A stretch of 64,000 nucleotides of DNA from Kocuria salsicia (lineage in GTDB: Bacteria; Actinomycetota; Actinomycetes; Actinomycetales; Micrococcaceae), in NCBI RefSeq assembly GCF_007681555.1, contig NZ_VELE01000003.1, forward strand, positions 186,001-250,000. The letters are read 5' to 3'. Of this stretch, positions 28,554 to 37,759 are shown piece by piece. The stretch's first letter is position 1. Each line of letters begins with the position of its first letter. The position numbers and the translations under genes are program-made. A model generated the notes under the pieces. It made no database searches, had not been told where the DNA came from, and was given only the letters and a program-made list of their open reading frames with translations.

Positions 28554-29978
28554 ATGTTCCAATCAGCCGAAGAAGTGCTGTCGTACATCCAGGACGAGAA
28601 CGTCGTCTTCGTCGATCTCCGCTTCACGGACATGCCCGGTGTGCAGCAGCACTTCAACCTGCCGGCCAAGGCGGTGGACGAGGATTTCTTCACTGACGGA
28701 CAGCTGTTCGACGGCTCCTCCATCCGTGGCTTCCAGGGCATCGCCGAGTCCGACATGCAGCTCATCCCGGACCCGCAGTCCGCGTTCGTGGACCCGTTCC
28801 GCGTGGAGAAGACCTTGGTGGTCACCTGCTCCATCGTGAACCCCCGCACCGGTGAGCCCTACCACCGCGATCCCCGCGGCGTGGCCGAGCGCGCCGAGGC
28901 GTACCTCGCCTCCACCGGCATCGCGGACACCGCGAACTTCGCCTCCGAGGCCGAGTTCTTCATCTTCGACGACGCCCGCTTCCAGGTGGAGCCGCAGTCC
29001 ACGTTCTACAAGATCGACTCCGAGGAAGCACCGTGGAACAGCGGTCGCGAGGAGGAGGGCGGCAACCTCGCCAACAAGACCGCGGTCAAAGGGGGCTACT
29101 TCCCCGTCTCCCCCGTGGACAAGCAGGCGGACCTGCGTGACGCCATGTGCGTGGCGCTGGACGACATCGGCCTGGAGGTGGAGCGCTCCCACCACGAGGT
29201 GGGCGCTTCCGGCCAGGCGGAGATCAACTACAAGTTCTCCACCCTCACCGCAGCCGCGGACGACCTGCTGAAGTTCAAGTACGTCATCAAGAACACCGCG
29301 GACGCGTTCGGCAAGACCGCCACGTTCATGCCCAAGCCCGTGTTCAACGACAACGGCTCAGGCATGCACTGCCACCAGTCCCTGTGGAAGGGTGGCGAGC
29401 CGCTGTTCTACGACGAGAAGGGCTACGCGGGCCTCTCGGACGTGGCGCGCTGGTACATCGGCGGCCTGCTGGAGCACTCCTCCGCAGTCCTGGCGTTCAC
29501 CAACCCGACCGTGAACTCCTACCGTCGTCTGGTCAAGGGCTACGAGGCCCCCGTGAACATGGTGTACTCGCAGGGCAACCGGTCCGCGGGCATCCGCATC
29601 CCGATCACGGGCACGAACCCCAAGGCCAAGCGTCTGGAGTTCCGCGCCCCGGACCCCTCGTGCAACCCGTACCTGGCGTTCGCCGCGCAGCTGATGGCTG
29701 GCCTGGACGGCATCCGCAACCGCATCGAGCCCGCGGATCCCATCGACAAGGACCTCTACGAGCTTCCGCCAGAGGAGGCCAAGGACATCAAGAAGGCCCC
29801 GGGCACCCTCGAGGAGGCCCTGAAGGCGCTCGAGGAGGACCACGAGTTCCTGCTCGCCGGTGACGTCTTCACCGAGGACCTCATCGAGTCCTGGATCGAG
29901 TACAAGCGCGAGAACGAGCTCAAGCCGCTCTCCCTGGTCCCCCATCCCCTGGAGTTCCAGCTGTACTACGGCGTGTGA
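28554..29978 (+). CDS. glnA: Glutamine synthetase, type I
   Basis: A 474-residue enzyme that makes glutamine from glutamate, ammonia and ATP, the main ammonium-assimilation step. Motifs include DGSSIRGF (53-60), the ATP-site region [16 protein letters not shown], the NRSAGIRIP loop, and the adenylylation site Tyr402 in [10 protein letters not shown], as in GlnA1/GSI-beta enzymes regulated by GlnE. ATG 28554 has AGAAGGAGAA upstream. Regulation is suggested at two levels: the GlnR-like box and the adenylylation tyrosine. Confidence 0.96.
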   Translation: MFQSAEEVLSYIQDENVVFVDLRFTDMPGVQQHFNLPAKAVDEDFFTDGQLFDGSSIRGFQGIAESDMQLIPDPQSAFVDPFRVEKTLVVTCSIVNPRTGEPYHRDPRGVAERAEAYLASTGIADTANFASEAEFFIFDDARFQVEPQSTFYKIDSEEAPWNSGREEEGGNLANKTAVKGGYFPVSPVDKQADLRDAMCVALDDIGLEVERSHHEVGASGQAEINYKFSTLTAAADDLLKFKYVIKNTADAFGKTATFMPKPVFNDNGSGMHCHQSLWKGGEPLFYDEKGYAGLSDVARWYIGGLLEHSSAVLAFTNPTVNSYRRLVKGYEAPVNMVYSQGNRSAGIRIPITGTNPKAKRLEFRAPDPSCNPYLAFAAQLMAGLDGIRNRIEPADPIDKDLYELPPEEAKDIKKAPGTLEEALKALEEDHEFLLAGDVFTEDLIESWIEYKRENELKPLSLVPHPLEFQLYYGV

Positions 29979-29996
29979 TCCCACACCCGGATCGGT

Positions 29997-30029
29997 CGAG
30001 GGCCCCGCTCGTGACGAGCGGGGCCCTCG
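29997..30029. terminator. Terminator between glnA and mptB
   Basis: CGAGGGCCCCGCTCG pairs with its exact complement over a 3-nt loop. The genes converge, so it can serve both. Confidence 0.82.
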
Positions 30030-30167
30030 CTCCGTCTCCACCTCTTGGGAACCGTCAACCGGTCCCAGAGCACCGCCCGGGTACCAGCTGCCCGTCACGG
30101 TCCCCGGGGTGGCGCCGCCGCGGGCAGGCACGGCGGCGTCCGGAAGCAGGGACGACGACGTCGTGCT

Positions 30168-31742
30168 CTACAGCACCGCGGTGCGGCCGCGGCTGTGTGC
30201 CTGGGCGCGGGCGATGCGCCGGGTCGCAGGGTCGAGCACCCACAGGTACACGCCGTAGGTGCAAGCCACGAGTGCTGCAATCACGCGGGCGGCCAGGAGG
30301 TTGAGATCCAGATAGGGGAAGACGTCCAGCTGGTCCGCCACGGCATAGACGGTGAAGAACGCCGTGATAAAAAACAGGACGTCCACCTGCCAGTCGTCGC
30401 GGATGCCGGTGATCGCGAACAGCGGTATGAGCCACACCACGTACCAGGCCTGGATGATCGGGGACAGCAGCACGAAGGCCGCGAGCGCCCACGCGAGGCG
30501 CCGGAAGATCCTGGTGTCGCGGCCCACGAACATCAGCACCACAACCACCAGGGCGGCCAGTGCCGTGCCTGCGGCGTGCACGGCATCCATCCAGGCGGAG
30601 CCGTTGAGACCCCACGAGCTTCCCACGAGTTGCGCGAAGAGCCCGAGAAGGCCGATGGGTGCGTACCAGATGTACACGGTGCCGGGGGTGGACACCGCGG
30701 AGACCCAGCCGAAACCGAATCCGTTGAGCAGCCCCATGAGCCCCAGCAGGGCTAGGGAGTACGCCAGAGTGAGCGCCCAGACCACGAACCGGCGGGGCCA
30801 GGATGCGTTGCGCCCGGCCCACAGCAGGCCCACGAACGGTAGGAAGACCAGGGTGATGGGCTTGATAGCCACGGACAGCGTCACGAGCGTGGTGCCGAGA
30901 AGCCCGCCCTTCCAGTTGCGCTGCACCGCGGCGGCGTAGGTTCCGAGCAGGGCGAGAGCCAGCATGATGGCGTCGTTGTGCGCGGAGACCACGAAGTTGG
31001 TGAGGAACAGCGGGTTGGCCACCGAGAGCCACATCGCGCGGCGCGGGTTCACGCCGTGCAGCCGCGCCAGGCGAGGGATCACCCACATGCACGCGATGAC
31101 CGCCAGCACGCACATGCCGCGGAACAGCAGCACGGACGCGTCCGGGTCCGTGCGAGTGACCGTAACCACGAGCTGCTCGAGCCACAGGAACACGGGCCCG
31201 TACGGGGGCGGCGACTGCGCCCAGAACTGGTCGGCGCCGAGCTGAAAGAAGTTGTCGATCGAGGAGACCCCGGACTCGTAGGGATTCAGCCCGTTGAGCA
31301 TCACGCGCCCCTGGCCGATGTACGAGTACACGTCCCTGCTGAACAGGGGGATGCTCACGAGCATGGGCAGGGTCCACGCGCCGATCGCGATGAGCACCCA
31401 TCGGGCGCTGGCGGGACCCCAGGGGTCGAGCTTCTGGCCGAGACGCAGCCACTGCCGCACCAGGAGCATGGCCCCGAGCGCCAGCGCGAGCACCGAAACG
31501 ACGACGCCCATGGTTTCGAACCGCATCCAGATGATCAGGGGGTTGCGGCGAAGCCCCGAGACGCTCGCCAGCCACCCGACCCCCAGCGAGCCGAACGCGA
31601 GCATGAGCGATCCGAGGGTCCCCATCAGCACGGTGCGCGTGAGTGAGGACGCGCTGGTGTCCTCGGGTGCCAGGCAGCTGGGGTCTTGGTGGCCGGGGGC
31701 GGGTGCCACCGGCTGCCCGGCCTTCCTGGACGTGGTGCGCAC
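30168..31742 (-). CDS. mptB: MptB-like polyprenol-phosphomannose-dependent alpha-1,6-mannosyltransferase (GT-C)
   Basis: A 524-residue polytopic GT-C glycosyltransferase with about 12-13 hydrophobic segments. The first extracytoplasmic loop carries the family's acidic catalytic region, FSRDVYSYIGQGRVMLNG then LNPYESG, and SPPPYGPVFLWLE follows. In Actinobacteria MptB enzymes add alpha-1,6 mannose from lipid-linked mannose to lipomannan cores at the outer face of the membrane; the exact product here is inference. The start is GTG 31742 with a disordered first 30 residues; a later Met is possible. Confidence 0.82.
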   Translation of the reverse strand: MRTTSRKAGQPVAPAPGHQDPSCLAPEDTSASSLTRTVLMGTLGSLMLAFGSLGVGWLASVSGLRRNPLIIWMRFETMGVVVSVLALALGAMLLVRQWLRLGQKLDPWGPASARWVLIAIGAWTLPMLVSIPLFSRDVYSYIGQGRVMLNGLNPYESGVSSIDNFFQLGADQFWAQSPPPYGPVFLWLEQLVVTVTRTDPDASVLLFRGMCVLAVIACMWVIPRLARLHGVNPRRAMWLSVANPLFLTNFVVSAHNDAIMLALALLGTYAAAVQRNWKGGLLGTTLVTLSVAIKPITLVFLPFVGLLWAGRNASWPRRFVVWALTLAYSLALLGLMGLLNGFGFGWVSAVSTPGTVYIWYAPIGLLGLFAQLVGSSWGLNGSAWMDAVHAAGTALAALVVVVLMFVGRDTRIFRRLAWALAAFVLLSPIIQAWYVVWLIPLFAITGIRDDWQVDVLFFITAFFTVYAVADQLDVFPYLDLNLLAARVIAALVACTYGVYLWVLDPATRRIARAQAHSRGRTAVL

Positions 31743-31915
31743 TGCGAGGGCCTCCCGGTGGTCGTTGCGTCGGTAGCGGTCGTGGCCGCCCGCGGGCGGT
31801 GCCGGCCGCGCGAGAGTCGCGGGGGCGGCGTCGGGCCCGATCCTACCGCGCGTGCGGACGCCGCCGACCGCGCGCAGTCGGGTGCGCGGGTGGGAACCGG
31901 GCGGGAACGACGCGA

Positions 31916-31921
31916 TAGATT
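31916..31921 (+). promoter_or_regulatory. Putative -10 of orn
   Basis: TAGATT, 6 nt before the GTG. The 6 nt are GGAGGG, so the same bases could act as a ribosome site on a longer transcript. Confidence 0.5.
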
Positions 31922-31927
31922 GGAGGG

Positions 31928-32557
31928 GTGACGACTGGAAACCGGAGAATAGTGTGGATCGACTGCGAGATGACGGGGCTGTCCCTGTCCGATGACGCGT
32001 TGATCGAGGTGGCCGCGCTCGTGACCGACGACGAGCTCAACGTGCTGGGCGAGGGCGTGGATGTGGTGATCAAGCCGCCGCAGACCGCCCTGGAGCAGAT
32101 GAACGACTTCGTACGGAACATGCACGCGACGTCCGGGCTGCTGCCCGAGCTCGACAGCGGCACAGACATGGCCACCGCGCAGGCAAAGGTCCTCGACTAC
32201 ATCCGCGAGTGGGTGCCCGAGCCCGGCAAGGCGCCCTTGGGCGGCAACTCTGTGGGCACCGACAAGACGTTCCTCTCCCGTGACATGCCCGAGCTCGTGG
32301 ACCACCTGCACTACCGGATCATCGACGTCTCCACGATCAAGGAGCTCGCTCGGCGCTGGTACCCGCGGGCGTACTTCCAGGCCCCGGAGAAGACTGGCAA
32401 CCACCGCGCGCTCGGGGACATCGAGGACTCCATCGACGAGCTTCGCTACTACCGCCACATCCTGTTCCCCGGTGAGCCGGGCCCCACGTCCGACGACGCC
32501 CGGCGGGTCGCCGCGCTCATCAAGGCCTCCCCCACGCGCACGGCCGAGCGCGGCTAG
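31928..32557 (+). CDS. orn: Oligoribonuclease
   Basis: A 209-residue 3'-5' exonuclease of the DEDDh family that degrades 2-5-nt RNA fragments, including the pGpG left from c-di-GMP. It has IVWIDCEMTGL (Asp12, Glu14), NSVGTDKTFLSRDMPEL and NHRALGDIEDSIDEL with the catalytic His/Asp. The C-terminal 20 residues extend slightly past the usual length. Start GTG 31928 lies 6 nt after a -10-like hexamer. It is followed by tRNA-His on the same strand. Confidence 0.95.
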   Translation: MTTGNRRIVWIDCEMTGLSLSDDALIEVAALVTDDELNVLGEGVDVVIKPPQTALEQMNDFVRNMHATSGLLPELDSGTDMATAQAKVLDYIREWVPEPGKAPLGGNSVGTDKTFLSRDMPELVDHLHYRIIDVSTIKELARRWYPRAYFQAPEKTGNHRALGDIEDSIDELRYYRHILFPGEPGPTSDDARRVAALIKASPTRTAERG

Positions 32558-32612
32558 CGGCCGCCCCCGCGGGCGGCGGGCGCCGGATGCGCGCAGAGGG
32601 CCTCGGGTGCGC

Positions 32613-32618
32613 TATAGT
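32613..32618 (+). promoter_or_regulatory. Putative tRNA-His -10
   Basis: TATAGT, about 48 nt upstream of the tRNA 5' end, between orn and the tRNA. Confidence 0.45.
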
Positions 32619-32665
32619 GGTCGTCGTTGCCCGGCGGGACGGAAACGTTGCGCGGTGGCACGCAT

Positions 32666-32742
32666 GGTGGGCGTAGCTCAGTCGGCAGAGCGCCTGGTTG
32701 TGGTCCAGGAGGTCGCGGGTTCAACCCCCGTCGCTCACCCCA
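32666..32742 (+). tRNA. tRNA-His(GTG)
   Basis: A complete cloverleaf: acceptor GTGGGCG/CGCTCAC with the extra G(-1) opposite C73 that marks tRNA-His, D-arm from GCTCAGTCGG, anticodon GTG in the loop TTGTGGT, T-loop TTCAACC, and an encoded CCA. Confidence 0.96.
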
Positions 32743-32749
32743 CGAAGAA

Positions 32750-32785
32750 CAGAACGCGGCACCCCGTACGGGGTGCCGCGTTCTG
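32750..32785. terminator. Perfect 36-nt palindromic terminator (tRNA-His / dehydrogenase)
   Basis: CAGAACGCGGCACCCCGT followed directly by its exact complement, 7 nt after the tRNA CCA and 53 nt beyond the stop of the convergent dehydrogenase. Confidence 0.8.
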
Positions 32786-32838
32786 CATGCCCGGGCCCGG
32801 GCCCGCCTCGACGGGCGCCGCGGCACAGGGCGGTGGCG

Positions 32839-34023
32839 CTACGGCTTGAGCACCACCTTGATGCAGCCGTCCTTCTTCTCCTGGAACATCTTGTAGGCGT
32901 CCGGCGCCTCGTCCAGGGACACATGGTGTGTGGCCAGGGACTCCAGCCCGAGGACGTCCTCGGACCGGCTCGCGATCTCCAGAAGCTCGCCCGTCCAGCG
33001 GCGCACGTGGCACTGGCCCATGCGCATAGTGATGCCCTTGTCGAACATCTCCATCATGGGCATGGGATCCGCCATGCCTCCGTACACGCCGGAAACCGAC
33101 ACGGTGCCCGCACGGCGCACGCTGTGGATGGCCGTGTGCAGGGCGTCCAGGCGGTCGATGCCCGCGGTCTCGATGGCCTTGCGCCCCAGGGCCTTGGGCA
33201 GTCGTGCCGCACCGGCGACGACCTTCTCGGCGATCGGGTTGCCGTGAGCCTCCATGCCCACGGCGTCGAGAACACCGTCCGGACCGCGCCCGTCGGTCAT
33301 GTCCCTGAGGGTGTCCGAGACGTCGTCCACCTCGCGCAGATCCACGATCTCCGCGCCCCAGCTCTTCGCCAGAGCCAGGCGCTCGTCCACGAGGTCCACG
33401 GCGATGATGCGTTTCACGCCCTGCAGTGCGGCGGAACGCACCGCCAGCTGGCCCACGGGACCGAGGCCCAGCACCGCGAGGGTGTCCTCCTCCCCCACGT
33501 TCGCGTACTTCACGCCCTGCCACGCCGTGGGCAGGATGTCGCTGAGGTAGAGGAAGCGCTCGTCCTCGAAGTCCTGGGGCAGCTTCACAGGGCCGAAGTC
33601 CGCGTGCGGCACGCGGACCATCTCGGCCTGCCCGCCGGGCACCGAGCCGTAGAGGGAGGAGAAGCCGAACAGGGCGGCGCCGGTGCCCATCTCACGGATC
33701 TGCGTGGTCTCGCACGCTGCGAACAGCCCGCGGTCGCACATCCAGCAGTGGCCGCACGCGATCACGAACGGCACCACCACGCGGTCCCCGGGACGCAGGC
33801 TGGAGACCCCGGAACCGACCTCCTCCACGACGCCCATGAACTCGTGGCCCAGCACGTAGTCCTTCTGCAGGTACGGGGCCAGCACCCCATAGAGGTGCAG
33901 GTCCGAGCCGCAGATGGCCGTGGAGGTTACCCGCACGATCGCGTCGGTGGGGTCCTGCAGTACGGGGTCGGGAACGTTCTCAACCCGGACGTCGCCGAGT
34001 CCTTGCCATGTCAGTGCTCGCAT
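32839..34023 (-). CDS. Zinc-dependent alcohol dehydrogenase (FdhA-like subgroup)
   Basis: A 394-residue medium-chain dehydrogenase. It begins MRALTWQGLGDVRVENVPDP, has the catalytic zinc region ICGSDLH and GHEFMGVVEEVG, a four-Cys structural zinc loop (CGHCWMCDRGLFAAC) and the NAD-binding GLGPVGQLAVRSA. The long substrate domain (VVAGAARLPKALGRKAIETAG) matches glutathione-independent formaldehyde dehydrogenase-like enzymes, but the substrate is unknown. ATG 34023 is preferred to an upstream TTG because family members start MRAL; no ribosome site is clear. It is transcribed toward the tRNA-His terminator. Confidence 0.85.
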   Translation of the reverse strand: MRALTWQGLGDVRVENVPDPVLQDPTDAIVRVTSTAICGSDLHLYGVLAPYLQKDYVLGHEFMGVVEEVGSGVSSLRPGDRVVVPFVIACGHCWMCDRGLFAACETTQIREMGTGAALFGFSSLYGSVPGGQAEMVRVPHADFGPVKLPQDFEDERFLYLSDILPTAWQGVKYANVGEEDTLAVLGLGPVGQLAVRSAALQGVKRIIAVDLVDERLALAKSWGAEIVDLREVDDVSDTLRDMTDGRGPDGVLDAVGMEAHGNPIAEKVVAGAARLPKALGRKAIETAGIDRLDALHTAIHSVRRAGTVSVSGVYGGMADPMPMMEMFDKGITMRMGQCHVRRWTGELLEIASRSEDVLGLESLATHHVSLDEAPDAYKMFQEKKDGCIKVVLKP

Positions 34024-34056
34024 GTGGCCAGTCAACCACCAACGCCGTGAAATGAC

Positions 34057-34096
34057 ACCACCCCTGCGGGGGCGGTTGCGGCTCCGCAGGGGTGGT
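34057..34096 (-). terminator. Terminator after the SDR gene
   Basis: ACCACCCCTGCGG pairs with CCGCAGGGGTGGT over a GC-rich loop, 16 nt past the SDR stop. Confidence 0.7.
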
Positions 34097-34111
34097 ACTG
34101 GTGCGCGGGTC

Positions 34112-35020
34112 TCAGAAGACGGGCTTACCGCCGGTCACGCCGATCACCGTGCCCGAGACGTAGGAGGCCTCCGCGGGGCTCGCGAGGAACACGAACGCCC
34201 CGGCGAGCTCGGAGGGCTGGCCCGCGCGGCCCAGCGGGGTGTCCCCGCCGAACGAGGGCATGCCCTCCCCGGCCTTGGTGGCGGGCTGCAGGGGGGTCCA
34301 GATGGGCCCGGGCGCCACCGCGTTGACGCGGATGCCCTTCTCCCCCAGCTCACTGGCCAGGTTGACCGTGAAATTGTTGATCGCGGCCTTGGTGGAGGCG
34401 TAGTCGATCAGGTTCTCGGAGGGGTCGTAGGCCTGGATGGAGCTCACGTTGATGATCGAGGAGCCCTCCTTCAGGTAGGACAGCGCCTGCTGGGAGACCC
34501 AGAACAGCGCGTAGAGGTTGGTCTTGAAGACCCGGTCCATCTCCTCCGTCTTCAGCCCCTGCAAGCCACCGTCACGCCGAGCCCACTGGAACCCGGCGTT
34601 GTTCACGAGGACGTCGAGGCCGCCCAGCTTCTCCGCCGCCTGGTCCACGACGCCGCGCGCGTGGGACTCCTCGCGCAGGTCTGCCGGGAGCAGGACGGCC
34701 TTGCGTCCGGCCTCCTCAATCCACTGCCGGGTGTCCTGTGCGTCCGACTCCTCTTCTGGGAGGTAGTTGATGGCCACGTCCGCGCCCTCGCGGGCGAACG
34801 CGATGGCCACGGCGCGGCCGATCCCGGAGTCACCGCCGGTCACGAGGGCCTTGAGACCGTCCAGTCGCCCGCGTCCCACCCAGGTCTGCTCGCCGTGGTC
34901 CGGCAGCGGGTCCATGTCCGTGGTCAGCCCCGGAGGGGTCTGCTCCTGCTCGGGGAAGCCGCCGTCCTCGCCGGCGAGCTGCTGGGCCTTCTTCTGTGCT
35001 GCGTACTCGTCTTCGCTCAT
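34112..35020 (-). CDS. Short-chain dehydrogenase/reductase
   Basis: A 302-residue SDR with a 45-residue hydrophilic N-terminal extension (SEDEYAAQKKAQQ...). The Rossmann loop is VTGGDSGIGRAVAIA, followed by NNAG, the catalytic Ser in INVSSIQAY and YASTK. This longer subgroup includes stress-induced, YhdF/GsiB-like general-stress oxidoreductases; that comparison is from memory and the substrate is unknown. ATG 35020 is supported by CACAAT 6 nt upstream, and in-frame sequence further upstream is not coding-like. Confidence 0.86.
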   Translation of the reverse strand: MSEDEYAAQKKAQQLAGEDGGFPEQEQTPPGLTTDMDPLPDHGEQTWVGRGRLDGLKALVTGGDSGIGRAVAIAFAREGADVAINYLPEEESDAQDTRQWIEEAGRKAVLLPADLREESHARGVVDQAAEKLGGLDVLVNNAGFQWARRDGGLQGLKTEEMDRVFKTNLYALFWVSQQALSYLKEGSSIINVSSIQAYDPSENLIDYASTKAAINNFTVNLASELGEKGIRVNAVAPGPIWTPLQPATKAGEGMPSFGGDTPLGRAGQPSELAGAFVFLASPAEASYVSGTVIGVTGGKPVF

Positions 35021-35026
35021 GCGCCC

Positions 35027-35032
35027 ATTGTG
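35027..35032 (-). promoter_or_regulatory. Putative leaderless -10 of the SDR gene
   Basis: CACAAT on the minus strand, 6 nt before the ATG. Confidence 0.4.
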
Positions 35033-35132
35033 CCCCGGGGCGGCGAGGCTCGTCACCCACCTGCAGAGGCAGGGCGTGCGAACCCACCGTCGGCACCGCG
35101 CAGGACAGGCCACCCAGCGGGGAGGGAGTGGC

Positions 35133-35786
35133 TCACGCGAAGAGGATGCGCTGCTGCTGGCTCGAGGGGTCCATCCCGTGTTGCACGCCCCACAGCACGG
35201 CCTGGCTGCGGCGCTCCACGCCCATCTTGCGGTAGGCGGAGCGGATGTAGGACTTCACGGAGTTGATGCTGAGGTAGCAGTTGCGGGCGATCTCGTCATT
35301 GGTGAAGCCCTGGGTGATGAGCGCAATCACCTCGGCCTCGCGCGCTGAGAGACCGGTCCTCCGGCCGGGCCAGTCCGGCGGGGTGACGTCCTCGCGCACG
35401 GGCTCAGGCTCCACCACGCGCTCGCCCTCGTGCACGCGCACCAGGGCGTCGCCGAGGTCCTGCGCGCTGAGCTCCTTGGACAGGAACCCGTCCATGCCCA
35501 TGGCCAGGGCTTCGTCCACACGCTGCGCGCTGACGTTCCAGGTGTACATGACCACCCTGCGGAAGCGGGCCTCCCCCAGCAGCCGCATCACGTCCCGTGT
35601 GCCGCGCCCGGTGGCTGCGAAGGCGTCGTAGAGCACCACGTCCACGTCCTGCTCCGGCAGCAGACCGGAGTCCAGCTCCACCACGTCGAGCCGGGGGTGG
35701 CGGCGCAGCATGTGCGCCACGCCCTCGACCACCACCGGGTAGTCGTTGATCAGGGCCAGGGAGATGTCAGGACGTTCGGAACTCAC
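35133..35786 (-). CDS. LuxR/NarL-type response regulator (orphan)
   Basis: A 217-residue regulator. The receiver domain (about 5-120) has an Asn-Asp pair (LALINDYP) in place of the usual acidic pair, a candidate phospho-acceptor Asp in VDVVLYDAFA and Lys in GFLSKEL. The C-terminal LuxR helix-turn-helix is canonical (LSAREAEVIALITQGFTNDEIARN, then SVKSYIRSAYRKMGV). No sensor kinase is adjacent. GTG 35786 is chosen because TATGCT lies 6 nt upstream; a GTG one codon earlier is possible. It follows the glycosyltransferase cassette by 21 nt and may be partly co-transcribed with it. Confidence 0.85.
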   Translation of the reverse strand: MSSERPDISLALINDYPVVVEGVAHMLRRHPRLDVVELDSGLLPEQDVDVVLYDAFAATGRGTRDVMRLLGEARFRRVVMYTWNVSAQRVDEALAMGMDGFLSKELSAQDLGDALVRVHEGERVVEPEPVREDVTPPDWPGRRTGLSAREAEVIALITQGFTNDEIARNCYLSINSVKSYIRSAYRKMGVERRSQAVLWGVQHGMDPSSQQQRILFA

Positions 35787-35792
35787 CACACG

Positions 35793-35798
35793 AGCATA
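35793..35798 (-). promoter_or_regulatory. Putative leaderless -10 of the LuxR-type gene
   Basis: TATGCT on the minus strand, 6 nt before GTG 35786, inside the short gap after the glycosyltransferase operon. Confidence 0.5.
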
Positions 35799-35807
35799 AT
35801 GGTAAGT

Positions 35808-36653
35808 TCACGCACTACCGCCCGAATCCCGGGCGGTCTCGCGCCAGCGTCCGCCCTCCCGCACGATGAGTCCGCGGGAGGCGAACTCCCGCAACCAGCC
35901 CTCCATGGGCTCGAAGCCCCAGGTGTCCTGGAACAGGGCCGCATTGCGGACGATGGCGGAGACGTGCTGCACGGGCGGGGACTGCGTGGGGTGGTACTGG
36001 TGGTACGCCGTGGCTCCCCCGAGCCACCACAGCGTTCCCCCGGCGGCCGCCAGCCGCTGACCGAAGTCCGTGTCCTCTCCGCCGTAGCCCACGTAACGCT
36101 CGTCGAAGCCGCCGGCGAGGTCCCACGTGCTGACCGTGCACGCCAGGGACAGGGACCACAGCATGCGGGGGTCGGCCGCCTCGAGCGCCCCGGGCTCCGG
36201 CAGCACCCGCGCCGGGTGGTCTCGGCCCAGCCGCGCCACGGCCTGCGGGGTGTGCTCGGCCTCCGACATACCCTCGGGCAGGTACTGCACGCGTCCGCTC
36301 ACCACGGCCGGGGCGCCGTCCAGCTCCCGGAGGGCCCACGTGTAGTCGCGCACCAGGTGCTCGTGGGGCAGGCAGTCCACGTCGAGCAGCACCACGGTGT
36401 CCGCGCCGAGCTCCGCGGCCCGCCGCACTCCGGCGTTGCGCGCCGCGGCCAAAGGCAGCTCCGCCGCCGGGGGCAGCTCCACGAGCTCGCTCGGCACGTT
36501 CGGGTGCTGGGCCACCACGTCCCGGATCCCGGGGTCCCCCATGCTCACGACCACGTGGGCCAGGGGTGCCTCGCTCTGCGCGGCGAGCCACTCGCGCTGA
36601 CGCCGCAGGTGCGTGCGCCGGCCGCTGGCGATGGTCACGACGGCCGCGCTCAC
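35808..36653 (-). CDS. Family 2 glycosyltransferase
   Basis: A 281-residue GT-A fold enzyme, last of the four-gene cassette. It has the nucleotide-sugar start VVTIASGRRTHLRRQREWL, the metal-binding DVDCLP (DxD-like), and GGFDERYVGYGGEDTDFGQRL, the acidic acceptor-site motif shared with galactofuranosyl and galactosyl transferases. There is no signal peptide or membrane helix, so it acts in the cytosol. The GTG start overlaps the previous stop by 4 nt (GTGA). Donor and acceptor are unknown. Confidence 0.85.
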   Translation of the reverse strand: MSAAVVTIASGRRTHLRRQREWLAAQSEAPLAHVVVSMGDPGIRDVVAQHPNVPSELVELPPAAELPLAAARNAGVRRAAELGADTVVLLDVDCLPHEHLVRDYTWALRELDGAPAVVSGRVQYLPEGMSEAEHTPQAVARLGRDHPARVLPEPGALEAADPRMLWSLSLACTVSTWDLAGGFDERYVGYGGEDTDFGQRLAAAGGTLWWLGGATAYHQYHPTQSPPVQHVSAIVRNAALFQDTWGFEPMEGWLREFASRGLIVREGGRWRETARDSGGSA

Positions 36654-37759
36654 CGGACCCCACCGCCCAGCAGCTCCTCCATGGCGCGGGCCGCGCGGTG
36701 CGCTCCATCACCGTGACGCCACCGTTCCCACCGCTCGCCGCCGAGGGTGAGGGCACGCGCGAACAGCCCGGGCCACTCGTGCGCCTCGGGCCAGTGCGCA
36801 AGCCCCACGCAGATCCCGGCCCGGTCCAGGGCAGCCGCGGTGGCCTCCTGCTCGTCGTGCGGGCGCGGCTGCGCGACGACCACTGCGTGAGCCTGCACCG
36901 CCGAGAGCTCGGCCACGGCGTTGTTCCCGCCGTGGGTCACCACCACGGTGGCCTCGTGCAGCTCCCGCCACAGGTCCGGTGAGGGTGCGTCCGGGGTGCG
37001 CACGGTCCAGGCCCAGCCCGGGGTCGCGGCGCGGGCGGCGTCGATCTGGGCGTCCCCCACCTCGGTGCCACCGCGCCCCCACACGACCAGCACGCGGCGT
37101 CCGGGCGCGACGGCGCCTGGGCCGTCCTCGCCGCCTGCGGGAACGACGCCGCTCGAGCTGTTTTCCTGCAGCTCGGGGGCAACGCCAGCAGGGTCGGGGG
37201 CAGGCAGCTCGCGCGTGACCCCGGTGGGGCCGGCGTCCCGCGGCGCGGGGGCGACCGGCTCGTCGAAACGGGAGATGGCCCCGGTGAAGGTGGTCTTGCG
37301 GGTCCACTCCTCGGGCCAGTAGGGCTCCGCCGTCTCGCGGGACCACGGCGCGATCAGGGCCGTGGCGGCGTCGTAGGCGGCGCGGTGCGTGCGGTCGGTG
37401 CGGTCCCCGCGCATCGCGAGGACCACCGTGGGCACACCCATGAGCCGGGCCAGCAGGGTCACTTCGGCTGAGGTGTCCGTGACCATGAGGTCCACGTCCG
37501 AGCGCAGCCGTTCGGCGATCAGGCCCAGGCGCTCGCGGTGACCGGGGTGGCCCAGCGGGGCCCAGTGCAGCACGCCGTGGGCGGTGGGGTCCACCGGGTG
37601 CTCGGTGGTGTCCTCCGGCAGCCGCACCCACTCACCCGGCCACCCCTCGGGGCGCTCGAGCGTGCTGAACCCGACGACGGGCACGGTGAGTTCGCGTGCG
37701 ATCTGCGTGGCGCGGTTGCGGTGACCGAGACCGTGGTGGTGGACGTAGTAGCCGATCAC
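36650..37759 (-). CDS. Glycosyltransferase of the MurG/GT28-like fold
   Basis: A 369-residue GT-B-like protein. It begins VIGYYVHHHGLGHRNRATQIA, a glycine/His acceptor loop typical of GT28/MGT-like proteins, and later has VLVVWGRGGTEVGD and THGGNNAVAELSAVQAHAVVV, the donor-site region. A Pro/Ala/Gly-rich insertion (about 175-215) separates the halves. It starts at GTG 37759, overlapping the preceding stop by 4 nt, and its own stop overlaps the next start by 4 nt. The substrate is unknown. Confidence 0.8.
   Translation of the reverse strand: MIGYYVHHHGLGHRNRATQIARELTVPVVGFSTLERPEGWPGEWVRLPEDTTEHPVDPTAHGVLHWAPLGHPGHRERLGLIAERLRSDVDLMVTDTSAEVTLLARLMGVPTVVLAMRGDRTDRTHRAAYDAATALIAPWSRETAEPYWPEEWTRKTTFTGAISRFDEPVAPAPRDAGPTGVTRELPAPDPAGVAPELQENSSSGVVPAGGEDGPGAVAPGRRVLVVWGRGGTEVGDAQIDAARAATPGWAWTVRTPDAPSPDLWRELHEATVVVTHGGNNAVAELSAVQAHAVVVAQPRPHDEQEATAAALDRAGICVGLAHWPEAHEWPGLFARALTLGGERWERWRHGDGAHRAARAMEELLGGGVR

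Noticed and set aside
32627-32896. ORFs across tRNA-His and the following palindrome
   Set aside because: They overlap a perfect tRNA and terminator and have no coding character or ribosome site.
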